This document shows positions 8,590 through 16,092 of a DNA stretch of 64,000 bases, one piece after another. This DNA comes from Clostridiales bacterium (GTDB lineage Bacteria; Bacillota; Sulfobacillia; RBS10-35): contig JAHHQG010000023.1 of assembly GCA_018729555.1 (NCBI GenBank), positions 62,001 to 126,000 on the forward strand, given 5' to 3'. The translations under genes were made by a program, and so were the position numbers. Numbering within the stretch: the first letter of the stretch is position 1; every line of letters starts with the position of its first letter. The notes beneath the pieces are model-generated. The model ran no database searches, was not told where the DNA came from, and saw nothing but the letters and a program-made list of their open reading frames with translations.

Positions 8590-9151
8590 GGACCATCCCT
8601 CCGATCCCTTCCGTGGCATAGCGGTAGAAGCGGCGGGCCAGATCCTCCGGGCTCAAGGCCCCCTCCGGCCGGTACCATTGGTACATCCAGTTGAGCCCCC
8701 CCAGGATCCAGCGAACGGCCAGCCGTTCATCGGCCCTGGGAAAAGCATCCTTCACCAGCCGGCGCCAGAGCTCCTCGTAGCGATGCCGGAGGGAGAGGAT
8801 CTCTTCCCGGGCTTCCCCGTGGAGGTGCTGCCACTCGTGGAAGAAGACGCTGGCCGCCGGGAGGTGGTCGGCCACCACCCTCGCGTGGGCCACAAACGCC
8901 CGTTCCAGCTTCTCCAAGGGGGAACCGGACGCCTCTTGAAGGGGTTCCAACGCCGAGAGAAAGGCCTGGGCCGCCTCCAGGGTGATGCCGTAAAGGAGTT
9001 CCTCTTTCCGCTCGATGTGGGCATAGAGGCTCCCCCGCTGGATCCCCAGGGCCTCCGCCAGATCTTGGATGGAGGTGCCGTGGTACCCCTTGGTACGGAA
9101 AAGTTCGGCCGCGACGGCGTAGAGCTCTTCCTGGCGACGGGTCCGAGCCAT
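8582..9151 (-). CDS. paaR: TetR-family regulator of the phenylacetate operon (PaaR-like)
   Basis: About 189 residues. A TetR helix-turn-helix occupies roughly residues 5-55 (LFRTKGYHGTSIQDLAEALGI, then GSLYAHIERKEELL), followed by a TetR_C ligand domain with VFFHEWQHL as found in acyl-CoA-responsive members. It is the first gene of the paa operon, overlaps paaA by 8 nt and lies immediately behind a promoter whose start region contains a perfect palindrome. In Thermus a TetR-type PaaR represses paa genes until phenylacetyl-CoA binds; the same is likely here. ATG at 9151 is chosen; GTG at 9160 is also possible. Confidence 0.85.
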   Translation of the reverse strand: MARTRRQEELYAVAAELFRTKGYHGTSIQDLAEALGIQRGSLYAHIERKEELLYGITLEAAQAFLSALEPLQEASGSPLEKLERAFVAHARVVADHLPAASVFFHEWQHLHGEAREEILSLRHRYEELWRRLVKDAFPRADERLAVRWILGGLNWMYQWYRPEGALSPEDLARRFYRYATEGIGGMVHG

Positions 9152-9165
9152 CCCCACCACCCTAC

Positions 9166-9175
9166 CAAACGTTTG
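9166..9175. promoter_or_regulatory. Palindromic operator for the TetR/PaaR-like repressor
   Basis: CAAACGTTTG is a perfect 10-bp palindrome, with further symmetry in flanking TA pairs. It lies 8 bp after the predicted -10 box and so covers the probable transcription start of tetR-paaABCD. TetR repressors commonly bind such sites to block their own operon. No second copy was seen upstream of other genes in this window. Confidence 0.65.
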
Positions 9176-9183
9176 CTAGCTTC

Positions 9184-9213
9184 ACTATAGGGGACGGACA
9201 GCTCCCGTGTCCA
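9184..9213 (-). promoter_or_regulatory. Sigma-A-type promoter of the tetR-paa operon
   Basis: On the minus strand TGGACA (5 of 6 to the -35 consensus) is followed by an 18-bp spacer and TATAGT (5 of 6 to the -10 consensus). The -10 box overlaps the stop codon of tlyA. A start near 9177 would give a ~26-nt leader before tetR. Confidence 0.65.
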
Positions 9214-10012
9214 GAACCTGGGTGACGGCTTCTTCGATCATCGTCTTCTCGCCTTCGGGAGGCTGTCTTCCGATCCAGAGGAGGTACTCCACGTTCCCCT
9301 TCTTGGCCCCGCGGATGGGGGAAGGGATGACGCCCTTGGGGTAAAGGCCAAGGTGAGGAAGGTTTTCCCAGAAGCGCTCCAAGACAGCCCGGTGGACGGA
9401 GGGATCCCGCACCACGCCTCCCTTTCCCACTTGACGGCGTCCAGCTTCGAACTGGGGTTTCACCAGAAGGACCCCCTGGGCATCCTCTGCCAAAAGGGGC
9501 ACCACCGCAGGAAGGACTTTCTCCAGGCTGATGAAGGAGAGGTCGGCGGAAAGGAACTGGACTTTTTCCGGGACGAGGTGAGATGTCAGGTAGCGGGCGT
9601 TGGTCCGCTCCAGGACCACCACCCGGGGATCGGCCCGCAGGCGGGCATCCAGGCGGCCGTAGGCCACATCCACGGCATAGACCCGGCGGGCACCCCGGAG
9701 CAAAAGGGCGTGGGTAAAGCCCCCCGTAGAAGCCCCCAGGTCCAGGCAGACTTTCCCTTCTACCGAAAGGCCGAAGACCTCAAGGGCATGGTCCAGCTTG
9801 AGGCCTCCCCGGCTGACAAAGGTTTTTTGGCGCGGCTTCAGCTCCACCGGATCCTCCGGCGCCACGGGCTGGCTGGGCTTGAGGGCCCGTTGCCCCTTCA
9901 CGTAGACTTCCCCCGCCAGGATGGCCGCCTGGGCCTTTTGCCGGGAGGGAAAGATGCCCCGCGCCACCAGCTCCAGATCCAGGCGGCGCTTCTTAGGGGA
10001 TTCGGAGCCCAT
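9185..10012 (-). CDS. tlyA: TlyA-family rRNA 2'-O-methyltransferase
   Basis: About 275 residues: an N-terminal S4 RNA-binding domain (RLDLELVARGIFPSRQKAQ to about residue 65) and a FtsJ-like methyltransferase domain with the SAM-binding CLDLGASTGGFT. The family methylates rRNA ribose; the Bacillus homologue is YqxC. The ATG at 10012 is chosen, overlapping dxs by 20 bp; the open frame up to 10132 lies wholly inside dxs. Next to dxs as in many Bacillota. Confidence 0.93.
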   Translation of the reverse strand: MGSESPKKRRLDLELVARGIFPSRQKAQAAILAGEVYVKGQRALKPSQPVAPEDPVELKPRQKTFVSRGGLKLDHALEVFGLSVEGKVCLDLGASTGGFTHALLLRGARRVYAVDVAYGRLDARLRADPRVVVLERTNARYLTSHLVPEKVQFLSADLSFISLEKVLPAVVPLLAEDAQGVLLVKPQFEAGRRQVGKGGVVRDPSVHRAVLERFWENLPHLGLYPKGVIPSPIRGAKKGNVEYLLWIGRQPPEGEKTMIEEAVTQVLDTGAVRPL

Positions 10013-11906
10013 AGGCCCGACGGGCTCCCTCCGCCGCCGCCAGGAGTTCCTTCGCCGCCCGGGCGATGCCTTCGGCATCCAGGCCCATCTCCCGCCGCTG
10101 CTCGTCGGGATGGCCGTGGGGGATGTAGGCATCAGGGTAGCCCAGGATGCGATGGGCCACGTGGAAGAGCTGCCGGGAGCTCAAAAGCTCCAGGACTGCC
10201 GACCCAAAGCCCCCCGCCCGCACCCCGTCTTCCACCGTCACCACCGCCCGAGTCGCTTCCGCCCAGCGAAGGATCAAGGCTTCATCCAGGGGTTTGGCAA
10301 ACCGGGCATCGATGACGGCGGCGGAGATGCCCTCCCGCTCCAAAAGGTCTGCCGCCTCCAGGCAGCGATAGACCAGAGGCCCAAGGCCGATGAGGGTGAC
10401 GTGGCGACCCTTCCGCAGGAGCTCCCCTTCTCCCACCCGGATGGGGCGCGGCGGGCGGGGCGTTCCTTCTTCGGCCGCTCCCCGGGGATACCGGAAAGCG
10501 ATGGGCCCGGGGTGCTCCACCGCCAGGCGCATCATATCCCGGAGCTCATAGCGATCCCGGGGCTGCATCACCACAAAGTTGGGGATATTCCTCAGATAGG
10601 CGATATCCCACATCCCCTGGTGGCTGTCGCCGTCGGCCCCCACCAACCCCGCCCGATCGATAGCAAAGGTCACGGGGAGGTTCATCCGGCCCACGTCATG
10701 GATGAGGCCGTCGTAGGCCCGCTGCAAAAAGGTGGAGTAGATGGCCACCACGGGCCGAAGGCCCCCCAGGGCCAGCCCTGCCGCAAAGACGACCGCATGG
10801 AGCTCCGCGATCCCCACGTCGAAAAACCGATCGGGGAAGGCTTCCTTGAAGGCTGCCGTTCCCGTCCCGTCGGGCATGGCCGCCGTGATGGCCACCAGAT
10901 CGGGCCGCTCCTTCCCCAAGGCCACCAGCTCCTGGGAAAAGACCTTGGTCCAGTCGGGAGGCGCCTCCCCTTTCTCCGGCACCTTCTCTCCCGTAAGAGG
11001 AAAGGGCTTTACGCTGTGGCCCCCGTCGGGAGCCCTTTCGGTCATCGGGAACCCCTTTCCCTTGACGGTCTTCACGTGGACCAGCACCGGTCCCCGGATG
11101 TTCTTCGCCTGGCGAAGGGCGGTCCTCAGGGACGGGATATGGTGGCCGTCCACCGGCCCCAGGTAGGTGAAGCCCATCTCTTCGAACCACATGCCGGGGA
11201 TGAGGAAATACTTGAGGCTGTCTTTCATCCGCTCCAGGGTCCGCACCATCGCCGGCCCGATGTGGGGGATGTGGCTCACCTTCTCGGTGAACTGATCCCG
11301 CAGCTCCCGGTAGGTCTTCATGCTGCGGATCCGGCTGAGGTAGAGGTGGATGGCCCCCACGTTGGGGGCGATGGAAAAGGAGTTGTCGTTGAGGATGACG
11401 ATGAGGTCCGTCCCCAGGGAGCCGGCGTTGTTGAGGCCCTCATAGGCGAGGCCTCCCGTCAGGGCTCCATCGCCCACCACCGCCACCACCCGGTAGTCTT
11501 CGCCTTTGAGGTCCCGGGCCTTGGCATAGCCCAGAGCCCCCGACACGCCCGTTGAAGCATGGCCAGCCTCCCATACGTCGTGGGGGCTTTCCTTGCGGCG
11601 CAAGAACCCGCTGATGCCACCGGGCTGGCGGAGGGTGTGAAACTGGTGGAGGCGGCCTGTCACCAGCTTATGGGGATAGGCCTGATGCCCCACGTCCCAG
11701 ACGATCTTATCCCGAGGGCTTTCAAACTCCGCGTGAAGGGCCAGGGTCAGCTCCACCACCCCCAAGCCCGCCCCCAGGTGGCCTCCGTTCTTGGAGGTGG
11801 TCTCAATCATGATGCGGCGGACCTCCCCGGCCAGCTCCTGCAGCTCCTGATCCGTCAGGCGGCGCAGGTCCTCCGGGAGCTTGAGATCTTCCAGGCGCAA
11901 CGTCAT
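9993..11906 (-). CDS. dxs: 1-deoxy-D-xylulose-5-phosphate synthase
   Basis: 637 residues, full length for the family. N-terminal KNGGHLGAGLGVVELTLALH, the thiamine-diphosphate motif GDGALTGG near residue 148, a transketolase pyrimidine domain (DVGIAELHAVVFAAGLALGGLRP) and the C-terminal domain are all present. It condenses pyruvate and glyceraldehyde 3-phosphate in the first step of the MEP isoprenoid pathway. ATG with GGAGG 8 nt upstream. It lies downstream of the OLE-type RNA and its terminator, and has its own candidate extended -10 promoter. Confidence 0.97.
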   Translation of the reverse strand: MTLRLEDLKLPEDLRRLTDQELQELAGEVRRIMIETTSKNGGHLGAGLGVVELTLALHAEFESPRDKIVWDVGHQAYPHKLVTGRLHQFHTLRQPGGISGFLRRKESPHDVWEAGHASTGVSGALGYAKARDLKGEDYRVVAVVGDGALTGGLAYEGLNNAGSLGTDLIVILNDNSFSIAPNVGAIHLYLSRIRSMKTYRELRDQFTEKVSHIPHIGPAMVRTLERMKDSLKYFLIPGMWFEEMGFTYLGPVDGHHIPSLRTALRQAKNIRGPVLVHVKTVKGKGFPMTERAPDGGHSVKPFPLTGEKVPEKGEAPPDWTKVFSQELVALGKERPDLVAITAAMPDGTGTAAFKEAFPDRFFDVGIAELHAVVFAAGLALGGLRPVVAIYSTFLQRAYDGLIHDVGRMNLPVTFAIDRAGLVGADGDSHQGMWDIAYLRNIPNFVVMQPRDRYELRDMMRLAVEHPGPIAFRYPRGAAEEGTPRPPRPIRVGEGELLRKGRHVTLIGLGPLVYRCLEAADLLEREGISAAVIDARFAKPLDEALILRWAEATRAVVTVEDGVRAGGFGSAVLELLSSRQLFHVAHRILGYPDAYIPHGHPDEQRREMGLDAEGIARAAKELLAAAEGARRAYGLRIP

Positions 11907-11926
11907 CGGCCTGACCTCCTCTGGCC

Positions 11927-11935
11927 ATCATACCA
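11927..11935 (-). promoter_or_regulatory. Extended -10 promoter upstream of dxs
   Basis: The minus strand reads TGGTATGAT, an extended -10 element with a 5-of-6 hexamer, between the terminator of the structured RNA and dxs. The -35 region falls inside the terminator and is poor. A start about 20 nt before dxs would allow dxs and tlyA to be expressed even when the RNA gene terminates. Confidence 0.45.
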
Positions 11936-11943
11936 GGGGTAAG

Positions 11944-11971
11944 AAAAAAAAGCCGCCTGCGTAGAGGCGGC
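11944..11971 (-). terminator. Intrinsic terminator of the structured RNA gene
   Basis: Minus strand: a 7-bp stem GCCGCCT/AGGCGGC with a 6-nt loop, followed by eight Ts. This is a textbook rho-independent terminator and fixes the 3' end of the RNA gene between ispA and dxs. Confidence 0.9.
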
Positions 11972-12596
11972 CCAGAAAACACGCCACGGGTGGTCGCCGG
12001 ACGAGTAAACATTGCGCCTTAAGGTCCAGCAGGCTTTCCCTGGCATCACCGCTGCGTCGCCGCAACGGCGGTTTCCCTTTATGATGCCACCGGAACGTCG
12101 CCGTATCCGGGGCTGGATTGCCACTTAGTACGCACCGTAATCCTCGCCCGGACTCCCCAAAGAGGGGACAGCCTAGGAGATTTCCTCTCACGGTCGGAGC
12201 CGATCCCTAGCCCTTTTTGCAGACAGGGTTTCTCCGGCAGATGGTTTTCCCCCTGGGCCCCGAGGAAAAACCATGAACCCGGATTCCACCCGGTCCACTC
12301 AGGGCAGGCTACGCTGCACACAGGGTTCCACTGCATGCAGGTTCTTACCCCGCACCCTGGCGCTCTTGACCGCACCAAGGTGGCGGGCCTCCGCGGAGCT
12401 AGGGTGCCGCCTGCATGCCGTTGCAGGGTCCCCCAACTCCTTAACTCCCAGCACCGACCCCCGACTGGGCGTCGGCAGCCGGCACCAGGAACTTCATCGC
12501 TGTGCCCTTTGACGGATTTTTAGGCCCGTCTTCAGGATCGGGCGACCGACTAGGATACTGCGCCACCCGTGGACACATTTTTGGTTTGTCAAGCTC
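11944..12596 (-). ncRNA. ole: OLE-type large structured RNA between ispA and dxs
   Basis: A ~650-nt stretch with no convincing ORF, bounded by its own promoter and a strong terminator. Its two ends contain perfectly complementary 10-mers, CCACGGGTGG (12572-12563) and CCACCCGTGG (11993-11984), 570 nt apart, which would close one large structure. Inside are further stems, such as ATGGTTTTTCC pairing with GGGGAAAACCAT (12241-12274) and GGCATCA pairing with TGATGCC near 12030-12090. OLE RNA, about 610 nt, is known from extremophilic Bacillota and sits in the isoprenoid operon near ispA and dxs. Size, place and long-range pairing fit that class. I could not compare it with the Rfam OLE model, so the class name rests on context and architecture. 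Confidence 0.82.
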
Positions 12597-12602
12597 AAAG
12601 GG

Positions 12603-12632
12603 ATTATAGCAGGAACCGGGGCAAAAAGCCAA
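12603..12632 (-). promoter_or_regulatory. Promoter of the OLE-type RNA
   Basis: Minus strand TTGGCT, 18-bp spacer, then a perfect TATAAT. Transcription would begin near 12596, just after the ispA stop codon. A TTGACA at 12592-12587 further downstream has no matching -10 box. Confidence 0.7.
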
Positions 12633-12663
12633 GGCGGCTCCTTCCAGGCAAGCTCGGCCCACG

Positions 12664-13560
12664 CTACGCCTGCATCTCCCGGGCCGTCGCCACCCTTTGG
12701 GCCATGACGGCGATGATCTCCTGAAGACCCTGGGCCCCATCCCCCAGGGCCAAGGCGGCTTCCCTCGCCTGGCGGAAAAGGCCAAGGGCCTTTTCCCGGG
12801 CTCCCTCCAATCCCAAAAGGGTCACATAGGTGACCCTTCCCCGCTCTTCGTCCAACCCGCCGTCCTTTCCCAAGGTCTCTAAGGTTCCCACCACGTCCAA
12901 CACATCGTCGGCCACCTGATAGCCCAGGCCCATGGGCCCGGCGATGGCTGAAAGGATCGCCTCTTCTTCCGGCGTTGCCCCGGCCGCCAGCCCCCCCAGC
13001 CGAAGGGAGGCCTCCAGGAGCATGCCCGTCTTTCGCCGGTAAAGGCTCTCCAGCTCCGCCTCCTCCGCTTCCCGCCGCTCCAAAGAAAGGTCGTCCTGCT
13101 GGCCCCCCACCAGGCCCCGGGACCCGGCGGACCGCGCCAGGATCCCCACCGCCTTCAGCCCCACCTCCGGCGACGGCCAGGGTGCCCCCGCCAGCCACTC
13201 AAAAGCGAGGGCCTGGAGGGCATCCCCCACCAGGATGGCGGTGGCTTCGCCAAACTTTCGGTGGACGGCGGGAAGGCCGTGGCGGTACTGGGCATCGTCC
13301 ATGGCGGGAAGGTCGTCGTGGACCAGGGAATAGGCGTGGAGGGCCTCCACCGCCCCCGCCACCTGAGCCACCCACGCCGGAGCCCCTTCCCCCCGGATGG
13401 CCTCATAGGCCGCAAAGACCAGGGCGGGCCGGAGGCGCTTTCCCCCTTTTAAGGCGTGGCGCATGGCCTCGTGGAGGAGGCGGGGAGGCTCGTCCGCCGC
13501 GGGAAGGGCCTCTTCGAGAAACGCCTCCACGTCCCTCTTCCAGCGGGAAAGCCGGTCCAT
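12664..13560 (-). CDS. ispA: Geranylgeranyl/farnesyl diphosphate synthase
   Basis: About 298 residues of the trans-prenyltransferase family with both aspartate-rich motifs: DDLPAMD starting at Asp82 and DDVLD at 217-221, plus GGKRLRP near residue 39. It elongates isopentenyl and allylic diphosphates to C15 or longer chains. The ATG at 13560 overlaps the xseB stop (TGATG). The order xseA-xseB-ispA-(RNA)-dxs is the standard isoprenoid neighbourhood in Bacillota. Confidence 0.95.
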   Translation of the reverse strand: MDRLSRWKRDVEAFLEEALPAADEPPRLLHEAMRHALKGGKRLRPALVFAAYEAIRGEGAPAWVAQVAGAVEALHAYSLVHDDLPAMDDAQYRHGLPAVHRKFGEATAILVGDALQALAFEWLAGAPWPSPEVGLKAVGILARSAGSRGLVGGQQDDLSLERREAEEAELESLYRRKTGMLLEASLRLGGLAAGATPEEEAILSAIAGPMGLGYQVADDVLDVVGTLETLGKDGGLDEERGRVTYVTLLGLEGAREKALGLFRQAREAALALGDGAQGLQEIIAVMAQRVATAREMQA

Positions 13561-13805
13561 CAAGCTCGCTCCTCGTCCCCATCAGAAAAGGGATCGAAGG
13601 CGAAGCTTCCTGCCCGCTCCACCAAGATCTCCACCCGCTTTTCCACCTGCTGGAGGCGGGCCTGGCAGAAGCTTACCAGCTCCATCCCCCGTTCGAACGC
13701 CGCGAGGGATTCCTCCAGGGAAATCTGTCCGTGCTCCAGCTTTTCCACGATGGCTTCCAGCTCCTCCAGGGCCTTCTCGAAGGTTAAGGCGCCTTCCTCC
13801 GCCAT
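13560..13805 (-). CDS. xseB: Exodeoxyribonuclease VII small subunit
   Basis: 81 residues with the XseB signature: TFEKALEELEAIVEKLEHGQISLEESLAAFERGMEL split over two helices. It binds XseA to form exonuclease VII, which degrades single-stranded DNA. ATG with GGGAGGCGG upstream. It is separated from xseA by 195 bp, unusual for a pair that normally overlaps. Confidence 0.95.
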   Translation of the reverse strand: MAEEGALTFEKALEELEAIVEKLEHGQISLEESLAAFERGMELVSFCQARLQQVEKRVEILVERAGSFAFDPFSDGDEERA

Positions 13806-13903
13806 GACCCGCCTCCCTTCGCCTTCAGTCTATCACGGGGGCGCCGGCCGATGGCCCGCGCCATGCGGGCGAGGCCCTCGTGGAAACGCCGGAGGAGGGT
13901 CAA
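13784..13903 (-). CDS. Possible 39-residue basic peptide between xseA and xseB
   Basis: In the 195-bp gap between xseA and xseB a minus-strand frame opens with TTG behind GGGAGGT and runs into the first codons of xseB. The product would be short and very rich in Arg and Lys (TLLRRFHEGLARMARAIG, then RRPRDRLKAKGGG). It matches nothing I recognise and could be chance in GC-rich DNA. The rest of the gap holds no clear promoter or terminator. Confidence 0.18.
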   Translation of the reverse strand: MTLLRRFHEGLARMARAIGRRPRDRLKAKGGGSWRRKAP

Positions 13904-14000
13904 AAGACCTCCCGACCTCTCGTTTCACTTTTCGCTTCTTGATTTCAGGTGATGGGCGGCGCGGGCAAGATGGACGCCGGCGGTCCGAAACTGCCTTCCC

Positions 14001-15260
14001 CTAGGGGCGGGGAGGCTCCTCCGGTCCTTTCAACCGGATCCCTTCGACCTTTCCGACAAAAGCTCCATCGGCCAGGTTCACCTCCACCCGGTCGCCGGGG
14101 GAAAGGGAGGATGCCCGGGTGACCACCTTTCCCTCTCTCCAGACCACCCCGTAACCCCGCTCCACGATGGCCATGGGGTTTAGGGTCCAAAGCCTTTTCT
14201 CGAGGCTTTCCACCCGCACCTCCGCCAGGCGGCGGCGGGTGAGGAGGGCCCGCTGAAGGCTGAGGAAGGCATCGTCCACCTCCTGGCGGTAGCTGTCCAA
14301 AAGGGCCCTCAGCTTCCTTGGGTGAAGGGCCAACGCCAGGAGGCGGAGGTGGCGTTTCTCCCGCGCCACCCGCTGCAAAAGGCCCCGCGCCAGCCGCCCT
14401 TTCAAACCCTCCACATGGGCCTCCACCTGGGACTTCAAGGGTGTCACCAGCTCCGCCGCCGCCGAGGGGGTGGGCGCCCTCACGTCGGCGGCAAAATCCA
14501 CCAGGGTGACATCCGTCTCGTGGCCCACCGCCGAGACCACCGGGAGGCGCGACGCTGCCACGGCCCTTACCAGCCCTTCATCTTGGAAGGGAGAGAGATC
14601 TTCGAAGGAACCTCCTCCCCTTCCGAGGATGAGGACATCCAGCCCGAAGGAAGGGTCGTTGGCCAGCTCCAGGGCAGCCACCATCTCTTCCGCCGCCCCC
14701 TCCCCCTGGACCCTTACGGGAAAGATGAGGATCTCCATCCCCGGCCACCGCCGCTGGATGATCTGCACCATATCCCGCACCGCGGCGCCCCTCGGGGAGG
14801 TGATGAGGCCGATACGCCGGGGAAAAGGGGGAAGGGGCCGCTTTCGCTCGGGTCGAAAGAGGCCTTCGGCCTCGAGGCGCTTCTTTCGGGCCTCCAGCTC
14901 CGCATGGAGGAGGCCTGCCCCCCGGGGGAGGATCACATCGGCATAGAGCTGGACCTGGCCCCCTTTTTCGTAAAAGCCCAGCCGGCCGTGGACCACCACC
15001 TGAAGGCCATCTTCCAGGGACGGAAAGCTCCCCAGGAGGCGGGCCAAACGGCGGGCTTCCCCGGCAAAGAGCACCGCCTTCAGCTGGGCTCCCTCATCCC
15101 GGAGGGTGAAGTAGCGATGGCCCGAAAGGGCCACCCGGAGGTCCGCCAGCTGCCCCTCCACCCAGAGATCCTGGAGGGGTGGCTCCTCCAGGAGGGTTTC
15201 CTGGAGCATGCGGGCCACTTCCGTCACCGTCTTGGGAAGGGGGAGATCAAAGAGGGTCAA
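14001..15260 (-). CDS. xseA: Exodeoxyribonuclease VII large subunit
   Basis: 419 residues. An N-terminal OB-fold (LWVEGQLADLRVALSGHRYFTLRD) is followed by the XseA catalytic core with IGLITSPRGAAVRDM, the DVLILGRGGGSFEDL segment and SAVGHETDVTLVDFAAD, then helical C-terminal repeats. Together with XseB it forms exonuclease VII. It overlaps the end of folD by 14 nt. Confidence 0.96.
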   Translation of the reverse strand: MTLFDLPLPKTVTEVARMLQETLLEEPPLQDLWVEGQLADLRVALSGHRYFTLRDEGAQLKAVLFAGEARRLARLLGSFPSLEDGLQVVVHGRLGFYEKGGQVQLYADVILPRGAGLLHAELEARKKRLEAEGLFRPERKRPLPPFPRRIGLITSPRGAAVRDMVQIIQRRWPGMEILIFPVRVQGEGAAEEMVAALELANDPSFGLDVLILGRGGGSFEDLSPFQDEGLVRAVAASRLPVVSAVGHETDVTLVDFAADVRAPTPSAAAELVTPLKSQVEAHVEGLKGRLARGLLQRVAREKRHLRLLALALHPRKLRALLDSYRQEVDDAFLSLQRALLTRRRLAEVRVESLEKRLWTLNPMAIVERGYGVVWREGKVVTRASSLSPGDRVEVNLADGAFVGKVEGIRLKGPEEPPRP

Positions 15261-16092
15261 GGGATTCCGCCGCCCTCAGGACGTTTTCCATCAAAAAGGC
15301 CACCGTCAAAGGACCCACCCCGCCCGGCACGGGGGAAAGGGCCCCCGCCACCGCCTGGACTTCCGGGTGGACATCCCCCACCAGCTTCCCGTCCTTCCTC
15401 CTGATGCCCACATCCACCACTGCGGCGCCCGGCTTCACCATGGACGCGCGGATGACGTGGGGGCTTCCCACCGCTGCCACCAGGATATCTCCTTGGCGGG
15501 TGAGGGAGGGAAGATCTTCCGTCTTGCTGTGGCAAAGGGTTACGGTGGCATCGGCCTGCTCCAGGAGGGCCGCCGTCGGCCGCCCCACGATGTTGCTCCG
15601 CCCCACCACCACCGCATGCTTTCCCCGGATGGGGATCTCGTAATAGCGCAAAAGCTCCAAAATGCCCTTGGCCGTGCAGGGGACCATCTCCGGCCGTCCC
15701 CGAAAGAGCTTTCCCGCGTTCAAGGGGTGGAATCCATCCACATCCTTGCGGGGATCCAGCCGGCGGATGACGGCCTCGTAATCGACGCCGGCGGGAAGGG
15801 GCGCCTGCACCAGGATCCCCGTCACCTCGGGATCCTCGGAAAGATCTTGGACCACTTGGGCGATGGCCCCCTCTCCCGCATCCCCTGGGAGGCGCACCAG
15901 CCGGGTGGGGATCCCCAGGCGCTGAGCCGCCTTTTCCTTGGCCCGGATATAGGCGGCCGACGAGGGATCCTCCCCCACCCAGACGATGGCCAGGAGGGGA
16001 GGCCGCTTTCCCCGGGCTTCCCTTTCCCTCAGGCGCTGGCGGATTTCTTCCTCCACCCGGGCCGCCACCGGCCCGCCGGCCATCTCCCTCAA
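15247..16092 (-). CDS. folD: FolD, methylene-tetrahydrofolate dehydrogenase/cyclohydrolase
   Basis: About 281 residues. The FolD domains are clear: SAAYIRAKEKAAQRLGI with the catalytic Lys, ILVQAPLPAG, the KDVDGFHPLN loop and the NADP-binding VVVGRSNIVGRPTAALL, ending with PVPGGVGPLTVAFLMEN. It interconverts methylene-, methenyl- and formyl-tetrahydrofolate. I prefer a TTG at 16092 (GAGG 7 nt upstream, TTGA overlap with the nusB stop); the ATG at 16083 has no proper spacing from a ribosome site. One-carbon units link it to glyA and gcv genes in this window. Confidence 0.94.
   Translation of the reverse strand: MREMAGGPVAARVEEEIRQRLREREARGKRPPLLAIVWVGEDPSSAAYIRAKEKAAQRLGIPTRLVRLPGDAGEGAIAQVVQDLSEDPEVTGILVQAPLPAGVDYEAVIRRLDPRKDVDGFHPLNAGKLFRGRPEMVPCTAKGILELLRYYEIPIRGKHAVVVGRSNIVGRPTAALLEQADATVTLCHSKTEDLPSLTRQGDILVAAVGSPHVIRASMVKPGAAVVDVGIRRKDGKLVGDVHPEVQAVAGALSPVPGGVGPLTVAFLMENVLRAAESLDPL

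Noticed and set aside
9921-11555. Long plus-strand open frame (544 codons) across tlyA and dxs
   Set aside because: Fully antisense to dxs and tlyA, low-complexity product, no motif.
12441-12497. 18-codon ATG frame (KFLVPAADAQSGVGAGS) inside the RNA gene
   Set aside because: Weak ribosome site, lies within a region expected to be folded RNA, and is too short to judge.
12569-12592. TTGACA as -35 of a second promoter for the RNA gene
   Set aside because: No -10 hexamer at 16-19 bp; the upstream TATAAT promoter is better.
11944-12596. RNase P RNA or tmRNA as identity of the structured RNA
   Set aside because: The RNase P core (GAGGAAAGTCCGGGC-like) and 3' consensus are absent apart from a short AGTCCGGGC, and there is no tRNA-like CCA end or tag frame as in tmRNA.
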